A stretch of 13,053 bases of DNA, taken from Candidatus Peregrinibacteria bacterium. Its GTDB lineage: Bacteria; Patescibacteriota; Gracilibacteria; UBA1369; UM-FILTER-53-11. The stretch is taken from positions 1-13,053 of the forward strand of contig JAHFJU010000042.1 of NCBI GenBank assembly GCA_023245725.1, read 5' to 3'. Below, piece by piece: positions 5,536-12,915 of the stretch. Position 1 is the first letter of the stretch, and each line of letters starts with the position of its first letter. The translations under genes and the position numbers were made by a program. The notes under the pieces were generated by a model. It did not search any database. It worked only from the letters and a program-made list of their open reading frames with translations, and was not told where the DNA came from.

Positions 5536-7500
5536 ATGAAAACTCCTTCAGTTCGTGAAATTCGTCGCCGATATATTGATTTTTTTGTTACCAACTACGC
5601 ACATAAAGAAATTCCGTCAGCATCAATTATTCCCGATAACGACCCAACAGTTTTGTTTACAACAGCCGGTATGCACCCCTTGGTGCCGTATTTAATGGGC
5701 GAACCTCACCCGCAAGGGAACCGTTTGGTAGACAGCCAAAAGTGTGTTCGTACAGACGATATTGAAGAAGTTGGTGACGCGACTCACCTTACTTTTTTTG
5801 AGATGCTCGGTAACTGGTCGCTTGGTGATTACTTTAAAGATTTGGCGATTGAGATGAGTTTTAAACTGCTTACGACTCCTTGGGTTGAAGGCGGATTCGG
5901 GCTTCCGGTAGAGCGAATGTCGGTTTCATGTTTTGAAGGCGACAACGATGCTCCACGTGACGAAGAGTCGAAAAATATTTGGCTTTCACAAAAAACTTCT
6001 GGTGGCGCAGGTATTCCATCTGAGAGAATTTACTTTTTGCCTAAGAAAAAAAACTGGTGGGGGCCGGCTGGATTAACAGGTCCATGCGGTCCTGATACTG
6101 AAATGTTTTACGATGTTTGTTATGAGTTGCCGGGTTTTAAAGAGGATTTATCTCTACATAAGGAAGGCGGTCGAGCGAGTCAGCAAAAATGTGATGTTGC
6201 CTGTGATTGCGGCCGTTATGTAGAGGTTTGGAATGACGTTTTTATGCAGTATCATAAAAAGCTCACCGACGAAGGAGCGAAAAAATCTGCAGCAGGTGAA
6301 AATCTTTCACCAACGGATTTTAAGTTCGATCCGCTTGCTCAAAAAAACGTAGATACTGGATTGGGTCTTGAGCGCATGGTAGCGATTCTGCAGAAAAAAG
6401 AATCTCCGTTTGAAACTGAGTTGTTTTGGAGCGCGGTTGAGGTCGTTTTGAAACTTGCACAAATCCCTTTTGAAGAAGGTAAAATTCCTACTCACGTTGC
6501 GCAATCGGTTCGTATAATTGCAGACCACTTACGCGCGGCTACCTTTATTCTAGGCGATAAAATGGGCGTTTCTCCGTCGAACGTAGATCAAGGTTATATT
6601 GTTCGTCGTTTGATTCGCCGCGCTGTTAGACATGGAAAAATAATTGGAATCAATGTTGCTTTCACTCACTTGGTCGCCGAAAAATTTGTTGAGCAATACA
6701 GCGATGTTTTTTCTGAACTTGAACAGAACGATGCGTTTATTTATGAGGAGTTGAAGCGAGAAGAAGAACTATTCAGCCGTACAATAGAACATGGAATTAA
6801 GGAGTTTGAAAAATTGATTGAGCAAAAATATCCGGCAAAAACAGGTGTTGTGTCAGGAGAAGATGCGTTCCGTTTGTTTGATACTTACGGATTTCCCGCT
6901 GAAATGACGATTGAAGAAGCTCAACGAGTAGGAATGGATGGAATCGATATGCAAGCATTTAAATCCGCTTTCAAAAAACATCAGGAACTTTCGCGCGCAG
7001 GAGCGACACAGAAATTTTCAGGCGGTCTAGCCGATGACTCTGAGCAATGCAAAATGCACCATACGGCTACTCATTTATTAAACATGGCACTGCGCACGGT
7101 GCTTGGTACTCACGTCTATCAACGAGGTTCTAACATTACAAAAGAGCGTCTTCGCTTCGATTTTTCTCAAGACGATAAAATGACTCCTGAGCAAATTTCG
7201 AAAGTTGAAGAAATTGTTAATACTCAAATTCAGCGTGACTTGCCGGTTCACTTCGAAATTCTCGATGTTGAAGAGGCGAAAAAATCAGGCGCAATAGGAG
7301 TTTTTGACGACAAATACGCAGCCCTCGGCAACAAGGTGAAGGTCTATATTATGGGCGACTTCTCTCGCGAAGTTTGCGGCGGCCCTCATGTTGAACACAC
7401 AGGCACACTAAAACATTTTAAGATTCTCAAAGAAGAAGCTTGTTCGCGCGGCGTTCGAAGAATTAAAGCAGTAGTTGAAGGGATAAAAGATGTCGTGTGA
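5536..7500 (+). CDS. alaS: Alanine--tRNA ligase, short form ending after the editing domain
   Basis: AlaRS attaches alanine to tRNA-Ala in the cytoplasm. The class II core is at the N-terminus. Motif 1 lies around VLFTTAGMHPLVPYLMGEPH, motif 2 around KCVRTDDIEEVG...HLTFFEMLGNWSLGDYF, and motif 3 is DTGLGLERMVAIL. The tRNA-recognition region follows (IIADHLRAATFILGDK...VRRLIRRAVRHGKIIG), then the editing domain with its zinc ligands H509-x3-H513 (HTATH) and C614-x3-H618 (CGGPH). The protein is 654 residues and stops at SRGVRRIKAVVEGIKDVV. Typical bacterial AlaRS has about 870 residues and carries a further coiled coil plus C-Ala/DHHA1 domain, absent here. The end looks natural, not frameshifted: the stop is 8 nt from a convergent gene with no remnant. 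An additional Cys cluster (C219, C223, C225) precedes RYVEVWNDVFMQY. ATG start without Shine-Dalgarno. Confidence 0.97.
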   Translation: MKTPSVREIRRRYIDFFVTNYAHKEIPSASIIPDNDPTVLFTTAGMHPLVPYLMGEPHPQGNRLVDSQKCVRTDDIEEVGDATHLTFFEMLGNWSLGDYFKDLAIEMSFKLLTTPWVEGGFGLPVERMSVSCFEGDNDAPRDEESKNIWLSQKTSGGAGIPSERIYFLPKKKNWWGPAGLTGPCGPDTEMFYDVCYELPGFKEDLSLHKEGGRASQQKCDVACDCGRYVEVWNDVFMQYHKKLTDEGAKKSAAGENLSPTDFKFDPLAQKNVDTGLGLERMVAILQKKESPFETELFWSAVEVVLKLAQIPFEEGKIPTHVAQSVRIIADHLRAATFILGDKMGVSPSNVDQGYIVRRLIRRAVRHGKIIGINVAFTHLVAEKFVEQYSDVFSELEQNDAFIYEELKREEELFSRTIEHGIKEFEKLIEQKYPAKTGVVSGEDAFRLFDTYGFPAEMTIEEAQRVGMDGIDMQAFKSAFKKHQELSRAGATQKFSGGLADDSEQCKMHHTATHLLNMALRTVLGTHVYQRGSNITKERLRFDFSQDDKMTPEQISKVEEIVNTQIQRDLPVHFEILDVEEAKKSGAIGVFDDKYAALGNKVKVYIMGDFSREVCGGPHVEHTGTLKHFKILKEEACSRGVRRIKAVVEGIKDVV

Positions 7501-7508
7501 GCTAGCCG

Positions 7509-8981
7509 TTATTTGCCAATTTTTCTATATCCTCTCGAGTTGGGATATACGGCTTCCATGCATGCGCCAAAAACTTCGGCCTCTATGTCAGCTGCATTTG
7601 GAACAGGGGTATTTGCTTCATGCCTTGCAAAAACTCCGCTATGTGATTCTTCTATTGTTCTGCGAATTAAATCAACATTAATTTCTATTGAATCTACTGG
7701 TAATAGGCTGTCGTGTGAATGTTCTCCGGGCTCATTAATTACTTCTCCTACAGTCTCTTCATATTCAGTTCCTTTTACAATTTTGCGTAATTCAGCTTCA
7801 AGTTTTAATAAATCACCTCGTCTATTAGGTAAAAAATCCAGCAATCTCACTATAATTTCACCTAGATTTTTTGTAACGCCAGCGACTCGTAACTCTAATG
7901 CTGGGCGCATTTCTTCAGCATCTATCATGTCTTGCTGAACTTCTTCAAGTGTATAACCTCGATACGGAAAGTTCCCAGTACAAAGATAAAACATCGTGCA
8001 ACCGAGCCCATAGTAATCAATTTTAAATGATTTTGCTTTTTCGCCATCTTCTTTTTGCCTTCTTTTCTGTGCGCTCAACTCGGTTTTGGCTTTCGCTTCA
8101 TTGTTTTCTTCATCTTGTACGTCAAGAAGTATTTCTGGAGGAGCAATAGTTACCGATGTTCTTGTTTTCGCCATTTTTATTTCTTCAGTAGAAATTGCAG
8201 CATTAAAGTCTGCCAATACTATAAATCCACAGTTATTTGTAGGATTTTGAATCATTATATTCTCTGGTTTTACGTCACGGTGAATGTAGTTTTGTGCGTG
8301 AATAGTTCTAAGCGCGCGTACTATTTGAAGCCCGACTGCAGCCGCGAAATCCATTTTTTGTTTTGGGCTTTCTATATGAGTAATATGGTCAATATAGAAG
8401 CTCATTATATTTATTCCGGGTTCAACAAAATCCATTAAAATAAGCGGCATTTTTTTGTCTGTCGCAAATGGCGTGGCTGTTGATTGGTCAACAAAGCGGT
8501 ATTGCAACTCGATATTATCGACTAGTTGCACACAGTAAGGGGGATTTTCCCCGCCTTCTTTCAATGACGAAAGTGCCTCAAGCTCACGATGTGCATTTCT
8601 TGAGAAAATTGCTGCTTTTGATTCTAATGCCTCTGCTGTGAAGTCATCGATATGGCGTTCTGGGTCAGTGTCGTCTTTATCTACTGGAATTTCGTATTCG
8701 GAATATGGTCTTTTTCCGACAACCAACTTTCCTGGTTTATCTTTATGTTCACCAAACAAAACGTACCCAACGCCGGTTTTTATCTGATATGAAAAACGAT
8801 ATTCCCCAAATTCACGATTTGCAGCTTCGCATAGTTCAACTGCTATTCCATGTTGTTTTGCGTGTTCAGCCCAAACATCAATTGACTCATATTTTTGTGG
8901 GAGAGAATGCAGCGCATGCAAAAGCGGCGACTCATGAAGAGTTTCGCGCGAATCATGCTCGTCTGGTCTTCGTGTAGACAT
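7509..8981 (-). CDS. Soluble Hanks-type Ser/Thr protein kinase
   Basis: The product has 490 residues from the ATG at 8981. Kinase subdomains are visible in order: a loop TGVGYVLFG with lysine in VVGKRP (K90), a helix-C glutamate in NAHRELEAL (about E133), IHRDVKPENIMI (HRD 234-236, N241), LADFN (D258), IAPPE (280-283) and DYYGLGCTMFYLCTG (D322). The metal-binding motif is DFN, not DFG. A charged Glu/Lys-rich insert (about 290-320) separates APE from subdomain IX. There is no membrane helix and no PASTA or other sensor domain; the C-terminal tail (about 400-490) is acidic. Catalytic residues appear intact, so it is likely active. I chose ATG 8981 because the TTG at 8999 lies between the -35 and -10 of a good promoter. 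It stands alone and converges with alaS, so its substrates are unknown. Confidence 0.88.
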   Translation of the reverse strand: MSTRRPDEHDSRETLHESPLLHALHSLPQKYESIDVWAEHAKQHGIAVELCEAANREFGEYRFSYQIKTGVGYVLFGEHKDKPGKLVVGKRPYSEYEIPVDKDDTDPERHIDDFTAEALESKAAIFSRNAHRELEALSSLKEGGENPPYCVQLVDNIELQYRFVDQSTATPFATDKKMPLILMDFVEPGINIMSFYIDHITHIESPKQKMDFAAAVGLQIVRALRTIHAQNYIHRDVKPENIMIQNPTNNCGFIVLADFNAAISTEEIKMAKTRTSVTIAPPEILLDVQDEENNEAKAKTELSAQKRRQKEDGEKAKSFKIDYYGLGCTMFYLCTGNFPYRGYTLEEVQQDMIDAEEMRPALELRVAGVTKNLGEIIVRLLDFLPNRRGDLLKLEAELRKIVKGTEYEETVGEVINEPGEHSHDSLLPVDSIEINVDLIRRTIEESHSGVFARHEANTPVPNAADIEAEVFGACMEAVYPNSRGYRKIGK

Positions 8982-8989
8982 AAGATCGA

Positions 8990-9018
8990 ATTCTGCCAAC
9001 GGGCTGCTTATTTGTCAA
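8990..9018 (-). promoter_or_regulatory. Kinase promoter, implying a leaderless or near-leaderless mRNA
   Basis: On the minus strand a perfect TTGACA (9018-9013) is followed by a 17-nt spacer and CAGAAT (8995-8990, 4 of 6). The -10 ends 8 nt before the ATG at 8981, so the expected start site is at or within 2 nt of that ATG. This places the upstream TTG codon (8999) inside the promoter and decides the start. Confidence 0.65.
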
Positions 9019-9022
9019 GTAA

Positions 9023-9038
9023 AGCCTCGTACTAGGCT
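9023..9038. repeat. 16-nt imperfect palindrome upstream of the kinase promoter
   Basis: AGCCTCGTACTAGGCT is palindromic except for one mismatched pair. It ends four bases upstream of the kinase -35 box and lies about 40 nt after the NAD kinase stop. It could be an operator, or a weak terminator for the NAD kinase gene (on the minus strand it is followed by TTACTT). Its CTAGGC arm (9032-9037) can instead pair with GCCTAG at 9060-9065. Confidence 0.4.
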
Positions 9039-9077
9039 GCGAAAAAGCCCGTGGTGTACGCCTAGCTAAACTAGAAT

Positions 9078-9950
9078 CTACGCCCCCCAATTCAGCTTTT
9101 TTCGAAGCATTGCGTAGTAGTTTGTGCCTTTAAATCGAACCATTCTCATGTTTCTGCTTGAGGTGCGAAGTCGCACAATGTCATCTTTGTGTAAATTAAA
9201 CGCTTCTTGCCCGTCAACCGTGAGCACAATTGGTTTTTTCGCCTCTCTCCACTCTGTTTTTAGAGTAATTTCAATAATTCTGTCCCCCGGAATAATAATC
9301 GGGCGAACGCCTAGTCGCAGTGAACAAATTGGCGCGACAATAAATGCATCAACTCTTGGGTGAACTACTGGCCCACCAGATGAAAGAGAATGGCCTGTTG
9401 ATCCTGTTGGAGTCGATACAATAAGTCCATCTGCCCTATATTTTGCAAGTTTTCGTTTATTTACAGACACATCTAGGTCTATAACTCTGGCAAATCCTCC
9501 TTGATTAATAACTGCCTCATTTAAAGCCATTGAAGTATGGATTTTCTTCCCACCGCGATAGACAGTAACGCGCAATAAATCGCGCTCATCAACAATATAT
9601 TCTCCTTTAAAAAGTCGGGTCACAGAGCGTGCAATTTCTTTAGGAGCAATCGAGGTCAAAAACCCCACATTTCCCATATTTATGCCAAGAATCAGCGTTG
9701 GTTTTTTACCAAGACAACGTGCAGTTTTTAAAAGTGTACCATCGCCACCAAGCACTATGGCTATATCAACTTTGCTCAGAACATGCGCACGAGAATGCCC
9801 ACTTTTGTTAAACACTGGCCCTGTCACTTCATCGAACATTATCTCGCCTTTATTTTTTTCAAGGAGTCTTACAAGTTCAATTAAGCATGTTCGGTGTTTT
9901 TCTGGAACCGTGTGCTTTGCAATTATTCCGATTTTTTCAAGTTTAACCAC
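9078..9950 (-). CDS. nadK: NAD kinase
   Basis: This enzyme phosphorylates NAD+ to NADP+ in the cytoplasm and is the sole usual source of NADP. The 290 residues match the family's typical length. Hallmarks are IAIVLGGDGTLLKTAR with GGDGT at 68-72 (Asp70 catalytic), LGINMGNVGFLT (88-99), MALNEAVI with N144-E145 binding the nucleotide, and the ADGLIVSTPTGSTGHSLSSG region (173-192; D174 plus the TGST phosphate loop). The last segment usually reads TGSTAYSLSAGG; GHS replaces AYS here, a minor variation. GTG at 9950 is the start, supported by an extended -10 box 6 nt before it. It lies 26 nt downstream of the glycosyltransferase stop on the same strand but seems to have its own promoter. Confidence 0.95.
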   Translation of the reverse strand: MVKLEKIGIIAKHTVPEKHRTCLIELVRLLEKNKGEIMFDEVTGPVFNKSGHSRAHVLSKVDIAIVLGGDGTLLKTARCLGKKPTLILGINMGNVGFLTSIAPKEIARSVTRLFKGEYIVDERDLLRVTVYRGGKKIHTSMALNEAVINQGGFARVIDLDVSVNKRKLAKYRADGLIVSTPTGSTGHSLSSGGPVVHPRVDAFIVAPICSLRLGVRPIIIPGDRIIEITLKTEWREAKKPIVLTVDGQEAFNLHKDDIVRLRTSSRNMRMVRFKGTNYYAMLRKKLNWGA

Positions 9951-9956
9951 GCTTTT

Positions 9957-9965
9957 AGTATAGCA
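9957..9965 (-). promoter_or_regulatory. Extended -10 promoter for nadK, implying a leaderless mRNA
   Basis: On the minus strand TGCTATACT is an extended -10 (TGn plus TATACT). Exactly 6 nt (AAAAGC) separate it from the GTG at 9950, so the +1 base should be the G of the start codon. The -35 position (AAGCAA at 17 nt) is poor, as is common for extended -10 promoters. Confidence 0.55.
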
Positions 9966-9976
9966 TTTTTTGAGGA

Positions 9977-11098
9977 TTATTGCTTGCTGGCGGCCTTAAT
10001 CGATTCCATTGTCAGGGCAGCGCATTTTTTCCACGTGAATTTTTTTGCATGTTCCAGCCCAGTAGCCGATAACGAATCTCGCATTTCTTTGTCTTTTAGT
10101 AACATAATAATTTTCTCTCTAATATCAGATACGCTTTGCGTCTTAAATAATAGCGCGCACACTCCGCAAACTTCGGGCAATGAAGAGGAGTTTGAACAGG
10201 CTACTGGTGTGCTGCATGCCATTGCTTCGAGTGGAGGTAAGCCAAATCCTTCATATAAACTAGGAAAAACAAATATTGTCGCGGTTCTGTAATAATTTGG
10301 TAAATCTTCTGATTTTACAGTTTGTAGGTGTGAAATTCTGTTTGAATGAGAGGCAATTTTATTGAGGAGCTTTTGCGAATTCCAGCCGTTTCCTCCAATT
10401 ATTTGCAAAGTGTAGTCGTTGAATTCATTTGGTAATGTCAAAAACGCATCAACGAGTGTTGAAATATTTTTTCGTGGTTCTAGCCCGCCAACAGTTAAAA
10501 TTATTTTTTCACGATTGTCAGGTTTTGTTTTCGTAGAATTTTCTTCAGTATCGGCAAATAATGTTGAATCTACTCCAAGCGGAGTGATTGAAATTTTGTC
10601 TTTTGTATAAGGAAAAATCATTGCAAGATCATGTGCCGTATTTAGCGAAGGAGTTAGAACTTGAGCGGCCTTTCTTAGCGCACGCCCTGCAAAAACTTTT
10701 TCAATTAGTGCTGCCTTTTTTTGATGAGTTTTTTCTTTAAACGCAATCAAATCGTGAACAGTAACTACGCTGGTTAATTCTTTCGGTAACAAAAATGGGA
10801 TTATAAAACTGGTTGGCGCAAAGAATGCGAATTTATTATATGCACTGTCTTTATTCCCCTCGGTCACACGTTTTTTCCAATCTCTTACAACGGCAGAATG
10901 CCAGAACATGCCGCGTTTATGTATGTTCACGCATTCAACATTTTTAAATGAACAAAAATCCTTATTAGTCTCTCTTGCATATAAAACAAATGAAACATCT
11001 TGATTCTCCATTATCATGGCCATCACTACGTTATATGTGTATCGGCTTTTGCCTGACTTTTGCTCCGCTGCTTCACGAATATCAATAGCAATAATCAT
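9977..11098 (-). CDS. Glycosyltransferase family 4 (GT-B fold)
   Basis: The product has 373 residues from ATG 11098, starting MIIAIDIREAAEQKSGKSRY, the usual beginning of a GT-B N-domain (a glycine-containing loop after the first strand). Then come VTVHDLIAF (about 112-120), ITPLGVD (171-177), LTVGGLEPRKN (201-211, with the Arg/Lys that bind the donor phosphates) and the E-x7-E pair in EGFGLPPLEAM (E283 and E291). The protein should transfer a sugar from a nucleotide donor at the inner membrane face, for example in surface polysaccharide synthesis; donor and acceptor cannot be read from sequence. The frame stays open to a GTG at 11215, but those 39 extra codons do not resemble the family and overlap the divergent promoter. 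A TATACT box lies 6 nt before ATG 11098. Confidence 0.9.
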   Translation of the reverse strand: MIIAIDIREAAEQKSGKSRYTYNVVMAMIMENQDVSFVLYARETNKDFCSFKNVECVNIHKRGMFWHSAVVRDWKKRVTEGNKDSAYNKFAFFAPTSFIIPFLLPKELTSVVTVHDLIAFKEKTHQKKAALIEKVFAGRALRKAAQVLTPSLNTAHDLAMIFPYTKDKISITPLGVDSTLFADTEENSTKTKPDNREKIILTVGGLEPRKNISTLVDAFLTLPNEFNDYTLQIIGGNGWNSQKLLNKIASHSNRISHLQTVKSEDLPNYYRTATIFVFPSLYEGFGLPPLEAMACSTPVACSNSSSLPEVCGVCALLFKTQSVSDIREKIIMLLKDKEMRDSLSATGLEHAKKFTWKKCAALTMESIKAASKQ

Positions 11099-11104
11099 AC
11101 GCCT

Positions 11105-11110
11105 AGTATA
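11105..11110 (-). promoter_or_regulatory. -10 box for the glycosyltransferase, implying a leaderless mRNA
   Basis: On the minus strand TATACT is followed by exactly 6 nt (AGGCGT) and the ATG at 11098, so +1 should be the A of the start codon. The geometry is identical to nadK. No clear -35 was found. It supports this start over the upstream ATG (11116) and GTG (11215). Confidence 0.5.
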
Positions 11111-11180
11111 ACTCATTTTTTTAACAAGTCTTGTGGCTTGCGTGCTGTTACCAGCTAACAACAGAATATTATATTCACGC

Positions 11181-11208
11181 CTTGCTACTGCGCAAATAGG
11201 CGTATAAT
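11181..11208 (+). promoter_or_regulatory. Promoter of the rightward membrane-protein cluster
   Basis: A perfect TATAAT (11203-11208) is preceded at 16 nt by CTTGCT (11181-11186). The start site is expected near 11215, leaving a leader of about 5 nt before the GTG at 11220. It lies in the 121-bp divergent gap next to the glycosyltransferase. Confidence 0.55.
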
Positions 11209-11219
11209 CTGACACTCAA

Positions 11220-11483
11220 GTGCGAGCATGCAACGCGGTTTTAATCCTTTTAACCTTCGTTCATATGCTTCTGCAAATTGCTCTATTCAGTATTTTTCAC
11301 ACGCTCTCAGCGCTTTTTTTAGTTGCTGTATTGTATCGGCTCTATTCTTATATTCGTCGTTATCGATTTAACGAATCAAAGTACACGTTGCTTTTTGGCT
11401 TTGTTCATATGCATTGGTTTGTTTGGTTTTATGTCGGCGCGCTTCTAGTCTGGTCTGTGATTTCGTACATTATAATGTTTTAA
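11220..11483 (+). CDS. Small hydrophobic membrane protein of unknown function
   Basis: The 87 residues are strongly hydrophobic, with a long apolar N-terminal part (about 6-40, room for one or two helices), a basic loop YIRRYRFNESK (44-54) and a C-terminal helix rich in aromatic residues (about 56-86; FVHMHWFVWFYVGALLVW). Both ends are then likely on the same side of the membrane, with the basic loop cytoplasmic. I do not recognise the family. GTG 11220 fits the TATAAT box upstream; ATG 11265 (residue 16) is the alternative and would remove part of the first hydrophobic segment. The stop is 3 nt before the ATG of the PH-domain gene, so they are likely co-expressed. Confidence 0.65.
   Translation: MRACNAVLILLTFVHMLLQIALFSIFHTLSALFLVAVLYRLYSYIRRYRFNESKYTLLFGFVHMHWFVWFYVGALLVWSVISYIIMF
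11471..11476 (+). promoter_or_regulatory. -10-like box at the end of the small membrane protein gene
   Basis: TATAAT lies in the last codons of the preceding gene and ends 10 nt before the ATG at 11487. No -35 is evident. It may be an internal promoter giving a leader of a few bases, or chance within Ile-Ile-Met codons. Confidence 0.25.
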
Positions 11484-11486
11484 TTT

Positions 11487-12203
11487 ATGAATAATTCTGA
11501 GCCTAATCATAAACATAGAAATTTCAAGGGACAGCTTCCCGATGAGGCTATTGTGTGCTTTACCAGAAAACATTGGGTGCAATTATTCCCTTATATTTTT
11601 ACAGCTCTTCTAGTCTGTGTTTTTGCTTTATATTTGCCGTTTCTTGTAGGTAGAAAAGAACTTGAACCATTGCTTACAAGTGGCGGTTTTTTTGTGCTGT
11701 CTTCAATAATTATTGGTGCGATAACCTATGCGTTACATTATATTTTTACTAAAATTTTTAATTACTATTTGAGGATTATTTTGATTACTAACCAACGTGT
11801 GATCGATTTAAATAAAACACTTTTTATAAACGATCAGCGTTTGACAATTATGTTGAGTGAAATTCAAGATATTTCGATGGAGAGAATGGGCATAATGCAG
11901 ACAATTTTTAACTATGGAACAATTAATATTGTTATTTCTGGAGTGACGAAAACAAAGCCGTTGCACAGAATTCCGAATCCCGATTATCACTTTAGAAAGA
12001 TTGTTCAAGCGCGGCAGGAATACATGAATCGCCTTGCGACAGTAACTCGTGACTCAGCCGTAAATGTTACTGAAAATATTTACGCGCAACAAAATGCGTT
12101 TAGGCCACTGCCTGTTGAAGCTCCAGAGCTTGCCGAAAACGTTGTAACGCGCGAGCGAATTTTTCAGCCGATTACAACCGATGCGGTGTTGCCACTTCAA
12201 TAA
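11487..12203 (+). CDS. Membrane protein with bacterial PH domain (bPH2/YdbS-like)
   Basis: The 238 residues start with a polar stretch containing GQLPDEAIVCFTRKHW (15-30), typical of the entry to bPH2 proteins. Two membrane helices follow (about 33-54 and 65-88). The bPH2 domain (Pfam PF03703) then begins: YYLRIILITNQRVIDLNK (93-110), LSEIQDISMERMG (123-135), FNYGTINIVISG (141-152) and IPNPDYHFRKIV (162-173). This order (TMs, 'iiTnqRvi', 'iqdi', 'yGti-i', 'i-nP') is characteristic. The tail (about 185-238) is hydrophilic. The domain's ligand is not known; the family is common in CPR genomes. The PH part is placed in the cytoplasm by the positive-inside rule. It sits between two other membrane-protein genes in the same direction. 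Confidence 0.85.
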   Translation: MNNSEPNHKHRNFKGQLPDEAIVCFTRKHWVQLFPYIFTALLVCVFALYLPFLVGRKELEPLLTSGGFFVLSSIIIGAITYALHYIFTKIFNYYLRIILITNQRVIDLNKTLFINDQRLTIMLSEIQDISMERMGIMQTIFNYGTINIVISGVTKTKPLHRIPNPDYHFRKIVQARQEYMNRLATVTRDSAVNVTENIYAQQNAFRPLPVEAPELAENVVTRERIFQPITTDAVLPLQ

Positions 12204-12228
12204 TCTTCTGATACCTTAGGGCAGAATT

Positions 12229-12915
12229 ATGAATACAAGTCGTCTTAAAGATAGCTTCACTCACTCTGCACGACATATGAAAATAATGGTTGTAGCTGGC
12301 TCTGCTTTAGCTCTCTCAACCTTTTTGCCGTGGTATCAAGATGTAGACACATATAGAACAGGCGACCAATTTTTGGGAGTAACTGGGCCTACATCGACTA
12401 TCGGTTTTTCTATTTTGGCACTTTCTCTAGCCTCTGTACTGCTAAACAGTTACGCAATGCTAGGTAAAAAATTAATTAAATTGCCGTGGAAGGATTCGAG
12501 CTTTAATTTGTTTGCAAGTATTCAATCAATTTTTTTGCTTATTGTTACAAACAGCATTTTTTTCAATCCTCAATTTGGAATTAATATCACTTTGAAAGAA
12601 AGTCAGTTTGGCATGACTATCGCATTTATTTCGAGTATCGCTTTTGTTGTTGGTGCGTATATGTCGCATAAAGATGCGAAGGTAGATGGTGATAATATAT
12701 TGGGAACTTTAAGTCCGCTAATCTCGTTTGGTAAACGTTCGCATTCTTCTGTGTCTCAAGAAAAGTCGAGAGAAGAAGAGTCTGTTTCAGCGGCAAATGA
12801 TAGGCAAAACGGGCATGACCGATCATTTGTATTCGGAAGTTCGAGCGGCGATTCGCCATCGGTTACCGCACGCGATGCACGTGAAGAAGAGTCACTTGAA
12901 CAGCAACTATTATGA
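12229..12915 (+). CDS. Four-helix membrane protein of unknown function with charged C-terminal tail
   Basis: The 228 residues hold four probable membrane helices (about 18-35, 57-78, 94-112 and 127-145) with a short basic N-terminus, and a long hydrophilic tail (146-228) rich in Ser, Glu and Arg. The tail carries the same motif REEES twice (181-185 and 218-222). Even helix number and basic ends put both termini in the cytoplasm. I do not recognise a family. AGGG 7 nt before the ATG is one of the few possible Shine-Dalgarno sites in the window. The gene begins 25 nt after the PH-domain gene and overlaps the next gene by 4 nt (ATGA, 12912-12915). Confidence 0.75.
   Translation: MNTSRLKDSFTHSARHMKIMVVAGSALALSTFLPWYQDVDTYRTGDQFLGVTGPTSTIGFSILALSLASVLLNSYAMLGKKLIKLPWKDSSFNLFASIQSIFLLIVTNSIFFNPQFGINITLKESQFGMTIAFISSIAFVVGAYMSHKDAKVDGDNILGTLSPLISFGKRSHSSVSQEKSREEESVSAANDRQNGHDRSFVFGSSSGDSPSVTARDAREEESLEQQLL

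Noticed and set aside
7501..7508. Terminator between convergent alaS and kinase genes
   Set aside because: Only 8 bp separate the two stops; the GCTAGC palindrome there is too short to be a terminator.
7513..7938. 141-residue open frame on the plus strand
   Set aside because: Antisense to the kinase C-terminal part; Ser-rich composition is the mirror of the acidic coding tail.
8055..8438. 127-residue open frame on the plus strand
   Set aside because: It is antisense to the kinase catalytic region, Cys/Phe/Tyr-rich with no family features, and the kinase frame is well supported.
8982..8999. TTG start for the kinase, six codons upstream
   Set aside because: The codon lies between the TTGACA and CAGAAT elements, so it would be upstream of the transcript start.
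9894..10292. 132-residue open frame on the plus strand
   Set aside because: It spans the ends of two well-supported genes on the other strand (nadK and the glycosyltransferase) and has no recognisable features.
11099..11215. 39-codon N-terminal extension of the glycosyltransferase from GTG 11215
   Set aside because: The extension does not look like a GT-B N-terminus, overlaps the divergent TATAAT promoter, and a -10 box sits exactly 6 nt before ATG 11098.
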